This document shows, in pieces, positions 1 through 6,118 of a stretch of DNA of 9,654 nucleotides (position 1 is its first letter; every line of letters begins with the position of its first letter). The notes below the pieces were generated by a model. It was not told where the DNA came from. It saw nothing but the letters and a program-made list of their open reading frames with translations, and made no database searches. Origin of the DNA: Methylovirgula sp. Its GTDB lineage: Bacteria > Pseudomonadota > Alphaproteobacteria > Rhizobiales > Beijerinckiaceae. The stretch lies in NCBI GenBank assembly GCA_030038595.1, contig JASHSW010000141.1, forward strand, positions 1-9,654. Direction: 5' to 3'. The translations under genes and the position numbers were made by a program.

Positions 1-2
1 AC

Positions 3-434
3 TGGTATCGCAAAGCCGCCGAGCAAGGCGAAGTCGCGGCAGAGAGCAATCTTGCGCAGATGTACTTGCATGGCCAAGGTGTGGCGCGCGATCCCGCGCA
101 GGCGGCAATCTGGTTTCGCAAAGCGGCCGAGCAAGGCGATCTGGCGGCAGAGAGCAACCTTGGTCAGCTCTACGCGAATGGCGAAGGCGTCGCACAGGAT
201 TATGCGCAAGCTGCAGAATGGTACCGCAAAGCCGCGGAACGCGGCGATCGCTTCGCGCAGAGCAGCCTCGGGCTTCTCTATGCGAAGGGAGAAGGCGTCA
301 AACACGACTACGCGCAGGCGGCCGATTGGTACCGCAAGGCCGCCGAGCAAGGCGATTCCTTCGCGCAGACCAACCTCGGCTTTCTCTACGCCAACGGGCA
401 AGGCGCGCCGCAGGATTATGTGCAGGCATACAAA
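3..434 (+). repeat. Four tandem 108-bp coding repeats (Sel1 units)
   Basis: The units begin at 3, 111, 219 and 327, each opening with the TGG tryptophan codon. They are in frame and 108 bases long. The first two units share long identical stretches, including the codons for K-A-A-E-Q-G and A-A-E-S-N-L, while later units are more divergent. They encode the Sel1 solenoid and are not intergenic repeats. Confidence 0.9.
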
Positions 435-587
435 TGGTTCACCGTGGCGGCGTCTTATTCCACGAACTCGGAATATCGCGACAATGCCGCCAAGAACCGC
501 GACATCATGGCCGACCGCATGACACCGGAGCAGATCAAGCAGGCGCAGCGCCTTGCCGCCGAATGGCGACCGGTCAAGGCGCCGTGA
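3..587 (+). CDS. Sel1-like repeat protein, C-terminal part (5' end outside window)
   Basis: The reading frame is open from the left edge to TGA at 585-587, so the start lies upstream. It encodes four consecutive 36-residue Sel1 (TPR-like) repeats, each beginning W-Y/F-R-K-A-A-E-x-G and containing a Y-A-x-G-x-G turn, followed by a degenerate fifth unit (WFTVAAS). The tail carries MTPEQIKQAQRLAAEW, which resembles the closing helix common in alphaproteobacterial Sel1 proteins. Sel1 repeats form alpha-solenoids that bind partner proteins and have no catalysis of their own. The partner is unknown here, and whether the protein is secreted cannot be judged without the N-terminus. An ATG at 60 lies inside the first visible repeat and is not the true start. 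The gene converges on the DUF4159 gene with 4 bases between stop codons. The family call is secure; the cellular role is not. Confidence 0.92.
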   Translation, partial: WYRKAAEQGEVAAESNLAQMYLHGQGVARDPAQAAIWFRKAAEQGDLAAESNLGQLYANGEGVAQDYAQAAEWYRKAAERGDRFAQSSLGLLYAKGEGVKHDYAQAADWYRKAAEQGDSFAQTNLGFLYANGQGAPQDYVQAYKWFTVAASYSTNSEYRDNAAKNRDIMADRMTPEQIKQAQRLAAEWRPVKAP

Positions 588-591
588 CCGC

Positions 592-3387
592 TCAGTGCGC
601 GAGCCGTTCCAGCAAATCGCGGACGTGCACCTGATCGGTCTTGTAATTGCCGGTCAGCGTGTACATCACGAGATTGATGCCGCCGCGCAGCGCGAGTTCG
701 TGTTGGCGCGGCCCGCCCGGAACCAGCGGATAGAGGCTCTCGCCGTCGGGTTCGCTCGCCCACCCCGCCGCAAGATCGTTCGACGTGATGATGATCGGCG
801 AGACGCCATCGCCGGCGCGCGCCGGTCTCGCGCCGTCGGCGGGATTTGCGGGAGGCAGAGCCTCGATCCACGTCTGTCCGATCTCGTAACGGCCGACGAA
901 TCCATCGATGAGATAAAACGTCTTGGTGACCACATGGTCGGAAGGCACGGGCTCGAGCTCCGGCACATCGATGCCGTCGAGCAACTGTCGCAGCCATATG
1001 GCTTCCGGAGTCGGCGGACCACCGGCATAGGCCGTCAGCGCGTCGCGTGTATCGAAGATGATCGTACCGCCCTGTTTCATATAGGCGGCGACTTTGGCCT
1101 TCGCGACGGCCGAAGGCTGCGGCCTGCCGGCGACGATCGGCCAATAGAGCATCGGATAGAAAGCCAGTTCGTCGCGCGCCGGATCGACACCGACCGGATC
1201 TGCGGGGACGAGCGCGGTGCGTTGCGCCAGGACCTGGGAGAGCGTGGTAAGCCCGTTCTTGCTCTCTTCGTCGACTTGCGGATCGCCGCTCACGACATAG
1301 GCGAGCCTGGTATTCAGCACCGACTGAAGATCGCTCTGTGAGAGCGCCGGATCGGCGGGTTTCGGATCGGCACGCAGCGGACCGGGCGAAAAGCTGCACG
1401 CAATTCCGATCATCGCGAGCACCGCGGCGGCGCGCCCGAAGCGCCGCGTAAGCCCGCCGGAGAGCCAGAGCGAAGCCAGCGCGTCGGCGATGAACAGCAG
1501 AAATGCGACGGCGAGCAGCGCCGGGCGCAGATCGACGGGTGCCGCCTGCCGCAATGGTTCGGCGACCAAGCCCGTTCCGGCATAATTCGCGGCGCTGAGC
1601 GTATCATCGGCGCGCAGCGCATTGACGGCCTGCAATTGATCGGGCGGCCCGTAGAAGCCCGGCGGATGATCGGCATCGCCCGCCTGTGCGAACGTCACAG
1701 GAACCGGTTTGGCGGTCGGCGGCGGCGTGCCGAGCACGCCGAACCCGTCGAGCGTGCGCGTCGGCGGCACGGTTTCGGCCTTTTCGCCTTTCGTCTCCGC
1801 GGCGTTCGCGGTCGCCCCGGAAAGGTCGACGACCTTGCGCAGCATGTCGACGAAAAGGCCGGAGATCGGCAAATTGGACCACGTCGTATCGGCGGTAACG
1901 TGAAAGAGGACGATCATGCCTTTGCCGTCTTGGCTTGCGGTCACGAGCGGTGTCCCGTCGACGAGATGCGCCCAAGTCCTGCCCGGCAGATCGGCGTCGG
2001 GCTCGGCGAGCACTTGACGGCGCACCGTCACCTCGTCGGGGACTTTCAGCCCGAAGAAAGGACTCTGCTCATCGAAAGGCGCAAGCCGCTTCGGCGTTTC
2101 CCAGGAAAGCGCACCGCCGAGAATGCGCCCGCCGCGGCGCAGCCGCACCGGTACGAGATCGTCGGAATCGGCCGCCGCAAGCCGCGTACCGGCGAAGCGC
2201 AGGAGAATGCCGCCGTTTTCGACGAACTGTTTCAGCCGAGCATGGTCGTTGGGGAGCAGATTGCCGACATCGGCGAGGATCATAACGCTCACGTGCTCGT
2301 CGAGGAGCGTGGCAATCGGATCGGGCGTTCCAGGCCGCGCTTCGCGCACGTCGGCGAATGGCGCAAGCGCCTTGCGAAGATAATAGTTCGGCGCAAGCAG
2401 CGGCAGCGACAGGTCCGCCGTCTCGCCGCTGACAATTCCGACCCGCCGGCGCTTCCAGCGTTCGTCGAGGAGCGAGACCGCACCCGCCGAATGTTCATCG
2501 AGAATTTCAAGCCGGGCGATATCGTTGCGCAGATCGGTCGGCAAATCGAACTTGGCGCTGGTCTCGGTAGGACTCGTTGCCCCCGGGCCGGAGAAATCGA
2601 ACCGCGTCTCCCCAAGGCTGAGCCCTTTCAAGTCGAGGGCCCGAACGACGCCCTGCTCCGGGCCGCGCGTCGAGCTGCGCAGCACGCGAACGTTCAGCTC
2701 GCCCGATTCGTTCTTCGGGCCGGCCAAGGCGCGGACCGCCTGGGCATTCGTAACCAGCACCGCGCCGGGCGCAAGGCGCGCCAGTTTTTCCGAGAATTCG
2801 CGGGCATGGCCGCGCTTGAGGCCATCGGCGATCCAGACAAGCTCCGTCTTCGGCTGCGCCGCGACGAAATTCGCAATCGGCGTGAGCAAAGCCAGCCGAT
2901 CCGCGACGAACGGCATCGGCTTGATGGCGCGTAACCGCTCGAGCGCGTGGGTCGCGTCGGTCGCGAGGATCTCGCGTCCGCCATCGGAAGTCGCGGCGAC
3001 GCCGACGACCTCGCCCAGCCGGCCCGCCTCTTCGATGCGTTGCGTCGCCGCCGCCATACGCAGATCCCAGCTCGGCGCCGCCGGCCAGCCGTCGTCAATC
3101 ACCAAAAGCAAGGGGCGGCTTTCGCCGGCCGGCAGCGGATTGAAGATCGGACCGGCCATCGCGAGAATGATTGCCGCCGCGATCGCCAAGCGCAGGACAA
3201 GCAGCCACCAAGGCGTATGCGCCGGCGTTTCGTCGCGCGGCCGCAGATCGAGAATGAGGCGCAGCGGCGGAAACGGAACACGGCGCGGGCGCGGCGGCGT
3301 GATCCGCAGCAGATAATAAAGCGCCGGCAAGCCGGCGAGCGCGACGAGTACGGCCGGAATCGTGAAGGCGAGCGGTAGTCCAAACAT
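592..3387 (-). CDS. BatA-type N-terminal domain / DUF4159 membrane protein, 931 aa
   Basis: Residues 1-85 match the aerotolerance-regulator (BatA) N-terminal region: hydrophobic helices at about 5-27 and 60-82 around an arginine-rich loop. Residues 92-220 resemble a von Willebrand A fold but read V-I-D-D-G-W where an active MIDAS would have DxSxS. Residues 315-525 look like a class-I glutamine-amidotransferase-like domain (V-E-N-G-G at 389-393) with no obvious catalytic cysteine. Two more hydrophobic segments lie at about 622-644 and 652-666. Residues 680-931 are a DUF4159 domain (F-Y-P-M-L-Y-W, G-G-T-I-I-F-D-T-R, and a G-x-N-Y-K-T-D-Q-V-H end). ATG at 3387 shares one base with the DUF58 stop (TGATG) and has no strong Shine-Dalgarno, so it is probably translated by coupling. 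It is the last gene of the moxR operon. The architecture call is firm; the function of this family is not established. Confidence 0.9.
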   Translation of the reverse strand: MFGLPLAFTIPAVLVALAGLPALYYLLRITPPRPRRVPFPPLRLILDLRPRDETPAHTPWWLLVLRLAIAAAIILAMAGPIFNPLPAGESRPLLLVIDDGWPAAPSWDLRMAAATQRIEEAGRLGEVVGVAATSDGGREILATDATHALERLRAIKPMPFVADRLALLTPIANFVAAQPKTELVWIADGLKRGHAREFSEKLARLAPGAVLVTNAQAVRALAGPKNESGELNVRVLRSSTRGPEQGVVRALDLKGLSLGETRFDFSGPGATSPTETSAKFDLPTDLRNDIARLEILDEHSAGAVSLLDERWKRRRVGIVSGETADLSLPLLAPNYYLRKALAPFADVREARPGTPDPIATLLDEHVSVMILADVGNLLPNDHARLKQFVENGGILLRFAGTRLAAADSDDLVPVRLRRGGRILGGALSWETPKRLAPFDEQSPFFGLKVPDEVTVRRQVLAEPDADLPGRTWAHLVDGTPLVTASQDGKGMIVLFHVTADTTWSNLPISGLFVDMLRKVVDLSGATANAAETKGEKAETVPPTRTLDGFGVLGTPPPTAKPVPVTFAQAGDADHPPGFYGPPDQLQAVNALRADDTLSAANYAGTGLVAEPLRQAAPVDLRPALLAVAFLLFIADALASLWLSGGLTRRFGRAAAVLAMIGIACSFSPGPLRADPKPADPALSQSDLQSVLNTRLAYVVSGDPQVDEESKNGLTTLSQVLAQRTALVPADPVGVDPARDELAFYPMLYWPIVAGRPQPSAVAKAKVAAYMKQGGTIIFDTRDALTAYAGGPPTPEAIWLRQLLDGIDVPELEPVPSDHVVTKTFYLIDGFVGRYEIGQTWIEALPPANPADGARPARAGDGVSPIIITSNDLAAGWASEPDGESLYPLVPGGPRQHELALRGGINLVMYTLTGNYKTDQVHVRDLLERLAH

Positions 3388-4325
3388 CAGCCCGCAACTC
3401 TCGCGAATTGTGTCGGATCGGCTTCGAGCCGCGTGCGCAGCGCCAGCAATGCCTCCGACGCCGGCCGGTCGGTGCGATGCGGCAGAACGTTCCAGCCGCG
3501 CCGCCGCGCCGCGCTGGCGACGGCATCGCGATGCGCCGCCAGGCGAGAGATATATTCGCCTCGAAAACTCTCTGCCTGCCCGACCCGCAAGCTTGCGTCG
3601 GTATCGACGTCAAGGAATTCGGTGTGGCCGGCGAAGGGAAAGGTCTCTTCGATCGGATCGGCAATCATGACGAGATGACCGCGTGCGCCGCGGCCGGCGA
3701 GGATCTTGATTTTTTCGCCGATCTCGGCTGGGTCGCTCAAAAAATCCGAAATCAGGATCGCCTGCGTGCGCGGCGCCAAGGTCATATTCGCCGGTAGCTC
3801 GGCGGGCACGGAGCCCGCTGCGCGCTCCTCGGCGAGCATCGCCTCCGCAAATCGCCCGATAATGCCGCGCACCGCCATCGGCCGCGTCAGCCCCATGAGT
3901 CCCACCCGCTCGCCGCCACGGACGAGAAGGTCGGCGGCGGCAAGACCGAGCACCAAGGCGCGATCGAGCTTCGATTGAAGCGCGAGTTTCGAGGTGAATG
4001 CCATCGACGGCGAACGATCGATCCAGATCCAGACCGTATGGGCGCCCTCCCATTCGCGTTCGCGCACGTAGATGCGATCGTCGCGCGCCGAGCGGCGCCA
4101 ATCGATGCCGGCCGTCGATTCGCCGGCGACGAACGGTCGGAATTGCCAAAATGTCTCGCCGCTGCCCGCTACGCGCCGGCCGTGCACGCCGTGCATCACG
4201 CTCGAAGCGATCTCCTTGGCTGCGACGATGAGGCTCGGCAATCGCGCCGCCAGATCGAGCGCCGCGCCTTCGGCGGCGGTCGATACTTGACGCTCCGCGG
4301 GCGTGAGCAGGCGGGCATCGCTCAT
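3387..4325 (-). CDS. DUF58 domain protein (vWA-like partner of MoxR), 312 aa
   Basis: This is the classic DUF58 partner of MoxR ATPases. Residues 55-90 carry the family signature: GSGETFWQFRPF, then GIDWRRSA, then IYVRERE. A von Willebrand A-like strand follows with an intact metal-binding motif D103-R-S105-P-S107, and a later strand L-I-S-D-F (191-195) probably supplies another acidic residue. No hydrophobic helix long enough to span a membrane is visible, so it should be cytosolic, whereas some other DUF58 proteins have N-terminal helices. ATG at 4325 overlaps the moxR stop by four bases (ATGA), and its own stop overlaps the next start by one. In related systems the vWA protein acts as adaptor or substrate-recognition partner of the AAA+ ring; that role is inferred here. 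Confidence 0.93.
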   Translation of the reverse strand: MSDARLLTPAERQVSTAAEGAALDLAARLPSLIVAAKEIASSVMHGVHGRRVAGSGETFWQFRPFVAGESTAGIDWRRSARDDRIYVREREWEGAHTVWIWIDRSPSMAFTSKLALQSKLDRALVLGLAAADLLVRGGERVGLMGLTRPMAVRGIIGRFAEAMLAEERAAGSVPAELPANMTLAPRTQAILISDFLSDPAEIGEKIKILAGRGARGHLVMIADPIEETFPFAGHTEFLDVDTDASLRVGQAESFRGEYISRLAAHRDAVASAARRRGWNVLPHRTDRPASEALLALRTRLEADPTQFARVAG

Positions 4326-5329
4326 CGCCGCGCCAAATGGCTGGTAAGACGCTCGATGACGCCGGGAACCGTCTCGCCTTCGGCGCGTGCCGCAAATGTG
4401 AGAGCCATACGGTGCTTCAGAACCGGCGCGGCGAGCGCAATCACGTCGTCGAGCGAGGGCGAAAGACGTCCGTCGACAAGCGCCCGCGCCCGCGTGGCAA
4501 GCATCAATGCCTGCGCGGCGCGCGGCCCTGGCGCCCAGGCGATATGCTGGGTGATGGCGAGGTCGCCCTCGCCCGGCCGCGCCGACCGAACCAGATCGAG
4601 AATGGCCTCGACAACCTGCTCGCCGACCGGCAGACGCCGCACCAGGCGCTGCGTGGTGATGAGATCATCGGCCGTCATTGCCGGCTTGGCCTCGGAATCC
4701 TTGTCGCCGGTGGTCTCGATCAAGATGCGCCTCTCCGTGGCGCGATCCGGATAGGCGACATCGATCTGCATCAGGAAGCGATCGAGCTGCGCTTCGGGAA
4801 GTGGATAGGTCCCTTCCTGTTCGAGCGGGTTCTGGGTGGCGAGCACGTGGAAAGGATGCGGCAGATCGTGGCGCTCGCCGGCGACCGATACGTGATGTTC
4901 CTGCATCGCCTGAAGAAGCGCCGACTGCGTGCGCGGGCTGGCGCGATTGATCTCGTCGGCCATCAGCAATTGCGCAAAGATCGGCCCTTTCACGAAGCGG
5001 AAGCTGCGGCGATGGTCGGCCGTTTCTTCGAGAACCTCGGAGCCGAGAATATCGGCCGGCATGAGATCCGGGGTAAATTGAACGCGGCGCGTGGCGAGCC
5101 CGACTACCCGGCCCAGGGCTTCGACGAGCTTGGTCTTGGCGAGTCCCGGCACGCCGACGAGCAAGCCGTGGCCGCCGGAGAGGAGCACAACGAGTGCTTC
5201 CTCCACAACCTGTTCCTGCCCGAAAATGACGTCGCCGATCGCCGCGCGCGCCGCCGCGATACGGTCGAGCGCCATCTCGGCGGAGCGCAAAACGGCGGCT
5301 TCGAGCGAGGTCGTATTGGCTTCCTGCAT
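4322..5329 (-). CDS. MoxR-family AAA+ ATPase, 335 aa
   Basis: MoxR proteins are hexameric AAA+ chaperone-like ATPases that work with von Willebrand A-domain proteins. The visible motifs are Walker A GVPGLAKT (59-66), Walker B L-L-M-A-D-E-I-N (121-128), sensor 1 in A-T-Q-N-P (164-168), the L-D-R-F segment (182-185), and a sensor-2-like arginine in A-P-G-P-R (266-270). The length is normal for the family. The frame stays open upstream to 5458, but ATG at 5329 is chosen because an AAGGTGAG Shine-Dalgarno-like stretch precedes it (5336-5343) and the residues upstream look non-homologous and low-complexity. It is the first gene of a three-gene operon with DUF58 and BatA/DUF4159. No transmembrane segment is seen, so it is probably cytosolic. 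Substrate and target are unknown. Confidence 0.95.
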   Translation of the reverse strand: MQEANTTSLEAAVLRSAEMALDRIAAARAAIGDVIFGQEQVVEEALVVLLSGGHGLLVGVPGLAKTKLVEALGRVVGLATRRVQFTPDLMPADILGSEVLEETADHRRSFRFVKGPIFAQLLMADEINRASPRTQSALLQAMQEHHVSVAGERHDLPHPFHVLATQNPLEQEGTYPLPEAQLDRFLMQIDVAYPDRATERRILIETTGDKDSEAKPAMTADDLITTQRLVRRLPVGEQVVEAILDLVRSARPGEGDLAITQHIAWAPGPRAAQALMLATRARALVDGRLSPSLDDVIALAAPVLKHRMALTFAARAEGETVPGVIERLTSHLARR

Positions 5330-5335
5330 CACTCT

Positions 5336-5343
5336 CTCACCTT
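5336..5343 (-). promoter_or_regulatory. Ribosome binding site fixing the moxR start
   Basis: On the minus strand the sequence is AAGGTGAG, and the 3' end of its AAGG lies 10 bases before ATG 5329. It supports this start over the in-frame alternatives at 5407, 5395 and 5458. Confidence 0.7.
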
Positions 5344-5367
5344 GGGTTGAGGATAATCGTGGTTCAT

Positions 5368-5382
5368 GGCCCAGATTGGGCC
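5368..5382 (-). promoter_or_regulatory. Perfect 6-bp inverted repeat in the moxR leader
   Basis: The arms GGCCCA (5368-5373) and TGGGCC (5377-5382) are separated by three bases. The element lies 38 bases upstream of the moxR ATG and directly abuts the internal leader-ORF ATG at 5367. There is no T run, so it does not look like an intrinsic terminator. It could be an RNA hairpin or a protein site; no function is shown. Confidence 0.3.
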
Positions 5383-5555
5383 CGAAAGCCAACATTTCGA
5401 TGCGCATGCACCGCGGGACCGCGGCTTTCCCACCGCCGTCCCCAGAGCCGCGCCCCACGACATCTCAAAAGACTACGCCAGAACAATGGCTTGTCACCGA
5501 AAGAGCAACATTAATTTGTCCAGCACATTCCAGTCTCGAAGCGGCGCGAACCGAC

Positions 5556-5565
5556 CTGCCGGCAG
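5556..5565. promoter_or_regulatory. 10-bp perfect palindrome upstream of the PH-domain gene
   Basis: CTGCCGGCAG is a perfect palindrome 44 bases before the ATG at 5610, where an operator or 5' UTR element would be expected. Palindromes of this size also occur by chance in GC-rich DNA, and I recognise no regulator motif. Confidence 0.2.
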
Positions 5566-5586
5566 CCGTTGCGATCTGCTAAGAGT

Positions 5587-5607
5587 CCGGCCTCGCGCGG
5601 AAGCCGG
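5587..5607 (+). promoter_or_regulatory. Possible hairpin enclosing the RBS of the PH-domain gene
   Basis: CCGGC (5587-5591) and GCCGG (5603-5607) can pair into a 5-bp GC-only stem with an 11-base loop. The Shine-Dalgarno GGAAG (5599-5603) lies in the loop and stem, three bases before the start codon. Pairing could limit ribosome access. The stem is short, so this is tentative. Confidence 0.25.
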
Positions 5608-5609
5608 TC

Positions 5610-6077
5610 ATGAGCTATCTGAAAAACATCCTGCAGCCCGGAGAAACCGTGGTTTTCGACGGCCACCTGCATTGGATCATCTACCGCAGGGCGATTTTCT
5701 TTCTGCTTTGCACCGCAATCGCCCTTGCCGCGGCGGTCTATTTCCGAGAGACCAATTACCGCTGGTCGATATCGCTCATTCTGGTGATCGTTTCCGTGCT
5801 GCTCACCCTGATTTTCGCAGCGCACGCCTGGTGGCAGAGTTTCACCACCGAGATCGCGGTGACGACGGCGCGGGTCATCTACAAGACCGGATTCATCCAG
5901 CGCCACACCGCCGAAATGAACATGGACAAGGTCGAATCGGTTGATGTCGACCAATCCCTCCTCGGCCGTATTCTCGGCTACGGCACGGTGGATATCCGCG
6001 GCACCGGGACGAGCATCGAACAGCTCGAATTCATCGCCCGCCCGCTCGAACTGAGAAACGCCATCACGGCGCGTTGA
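5610..6077 (+). CDS. Small membrane protein with bacterial PH (bPH_2, DUF304/YdbS-like) domain, 155 aa
   Basis: The N-terminal 25 residues have the opening typical of this family (L-Q-P-G-E-T-V-V-F-D-G-H). They are followed by two hydrophobic helices at about 27-45 and 53-72 forming a hairpin. Residues 79-152 are a bacterial PH-like domain: T-E-I-A-V-T-T-A-R-V-I-Y-K-T-G, then M-D-K-V-E-S-V-D-V-D-Q-S-L-L-G-R, then a closing G-Y-G-T-V-D-I-R-G-T-G strand. Such proteins are integral inner-membrane proteins with the PH domain probably cytosolic; no enzymatic role is known for them. ATG 5610 is preceded by GGAAG at 5599-5603, six bases away. The gene is divergent from moxR and converges on the phasin gene, with 41 bases between the stops. 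Family assignment is strong; function is unknown. Confidence 0.93.
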   Translation: MSYLKNILQPGETVVFDGHLHWIIYRRAIFFLLCTAIALAAAVYFRETNYRWSISLILVIVSVLLTLIFAAHAWWQSFTTEIAVTTARVIYKTGFIQRHTAEMNMDKVESVDVDQSLLGRILGYGTVDIRGTGTSIEQLEFIARPLELRNAITAR

Positions 6078-6102
6078 CGCGCACTTCGGCCTTGACGGCG
6101 GG

Positions 6103-6116
6103 GGCTCGTTCGAGCC
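6103..6116. terminator. Small hairpin between convergent PH and phasin genes
   Basis: GGCTC (6103-6107) and GAGCC (6112-6116) flank a four-base loop in the 41-base gap between two converging genes, two bases beyond the phasin stop. The position suits a bidirectional terminator, but neither side has a T tract, so any such role would be weak or would need Rho. Confidence 0.25.
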
Positions 6117-6118
6117 GC

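Larger units (their letters stand above)
5329..5463 (-). other. Possible moxR leader ORF (44 codons, or 12 from the internal ATG)
   Basis: On the minus strand a frame different from moxR runs from ATG 5463 to TGA 5331-5329, whose A is also the A of the moxR ATG (TGATG). An internal ATG at 5367 would give the 12-residue peptide MNHDYPQPKVRE. Neither start has a convincing Shine-Dalgarno. The TGATG junction is the same arrangement as between the DUF58 and DUF4159 genes, so translational coupling is conceivable. A frame this short can easily be open by chance in GC-rich DNA, so this is a candidate only. Confidence 0.25.
5330..5609. other. Divergent intergenic region between moxR and the PH-domain gene
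   Basis: These 280 bases must hold promoters for both directions. A relatively AT-rich patch lies at about 5461-5530. On the plus strand TTGTCA (5491-5496) could be a -35 element, but the only nearby -10 candidate (TAATTT, 5512-5517) is 15 bases away and matches the consensus poorly, so I make no promoter call. Several short palindromes are present: GGGCCC (5378-5383), ATGCGCAT (5400-5407), CCGCGG twice (5411-5416, 5419-5424) and CTGCCGGCAG (5556-5565). No tRNA or other RNA gene is recognisable. Confidence 0.6.

Noticed and set aside
3..434. Regular repeats considered as a CRISPR-like array
   Set aside because: The repeats are contiguous, 108 bases long, in frame and encode Sel1 motifs, with no spacers.
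553..1341. Plus-strand open frame of 262 codons overlapping the Sel1 end and antisense to DUF4159
   Set aside because: There is no recognisable fold or ribosome binding site, and both overlapped genes have clear family signatures.
1636..2934. Long plus-strand open frame of 432 codons antisense to the DUF4159 gene
   Set aside because: It is rich in R, G and P with no domain pattern and lies wholly opposite a well-supported gene. It is a typical shadow frame of GC-rich DNA.
4337..5350. Plus-strand open frame of 337 codons antisense to moxR
   Set aside because: It mirrors the moxR codons and lacks its own motifs; moxR shows complete AAA+ motifs.
5330..5458. Longer moxR start at 5458
   Set aside because: The added 43 residues look like translated leader DNA, there is no good ribosome binding site there, and ATG 5329 has one.
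5491..5517. Possible -35/-10 promoter pair (TTGTCA and TAATTT)
   Set aside because: The spacing is only 15 bases and the -10 match is poor, so no promoter was called.
5366..5944. Plus-strand open frame of 192 codons covering the intergenic region and the PH gene
   Set aside because: Another frame (5610-6077) has a clear bPH_2 domain and ribosome binding site. This one has neither.
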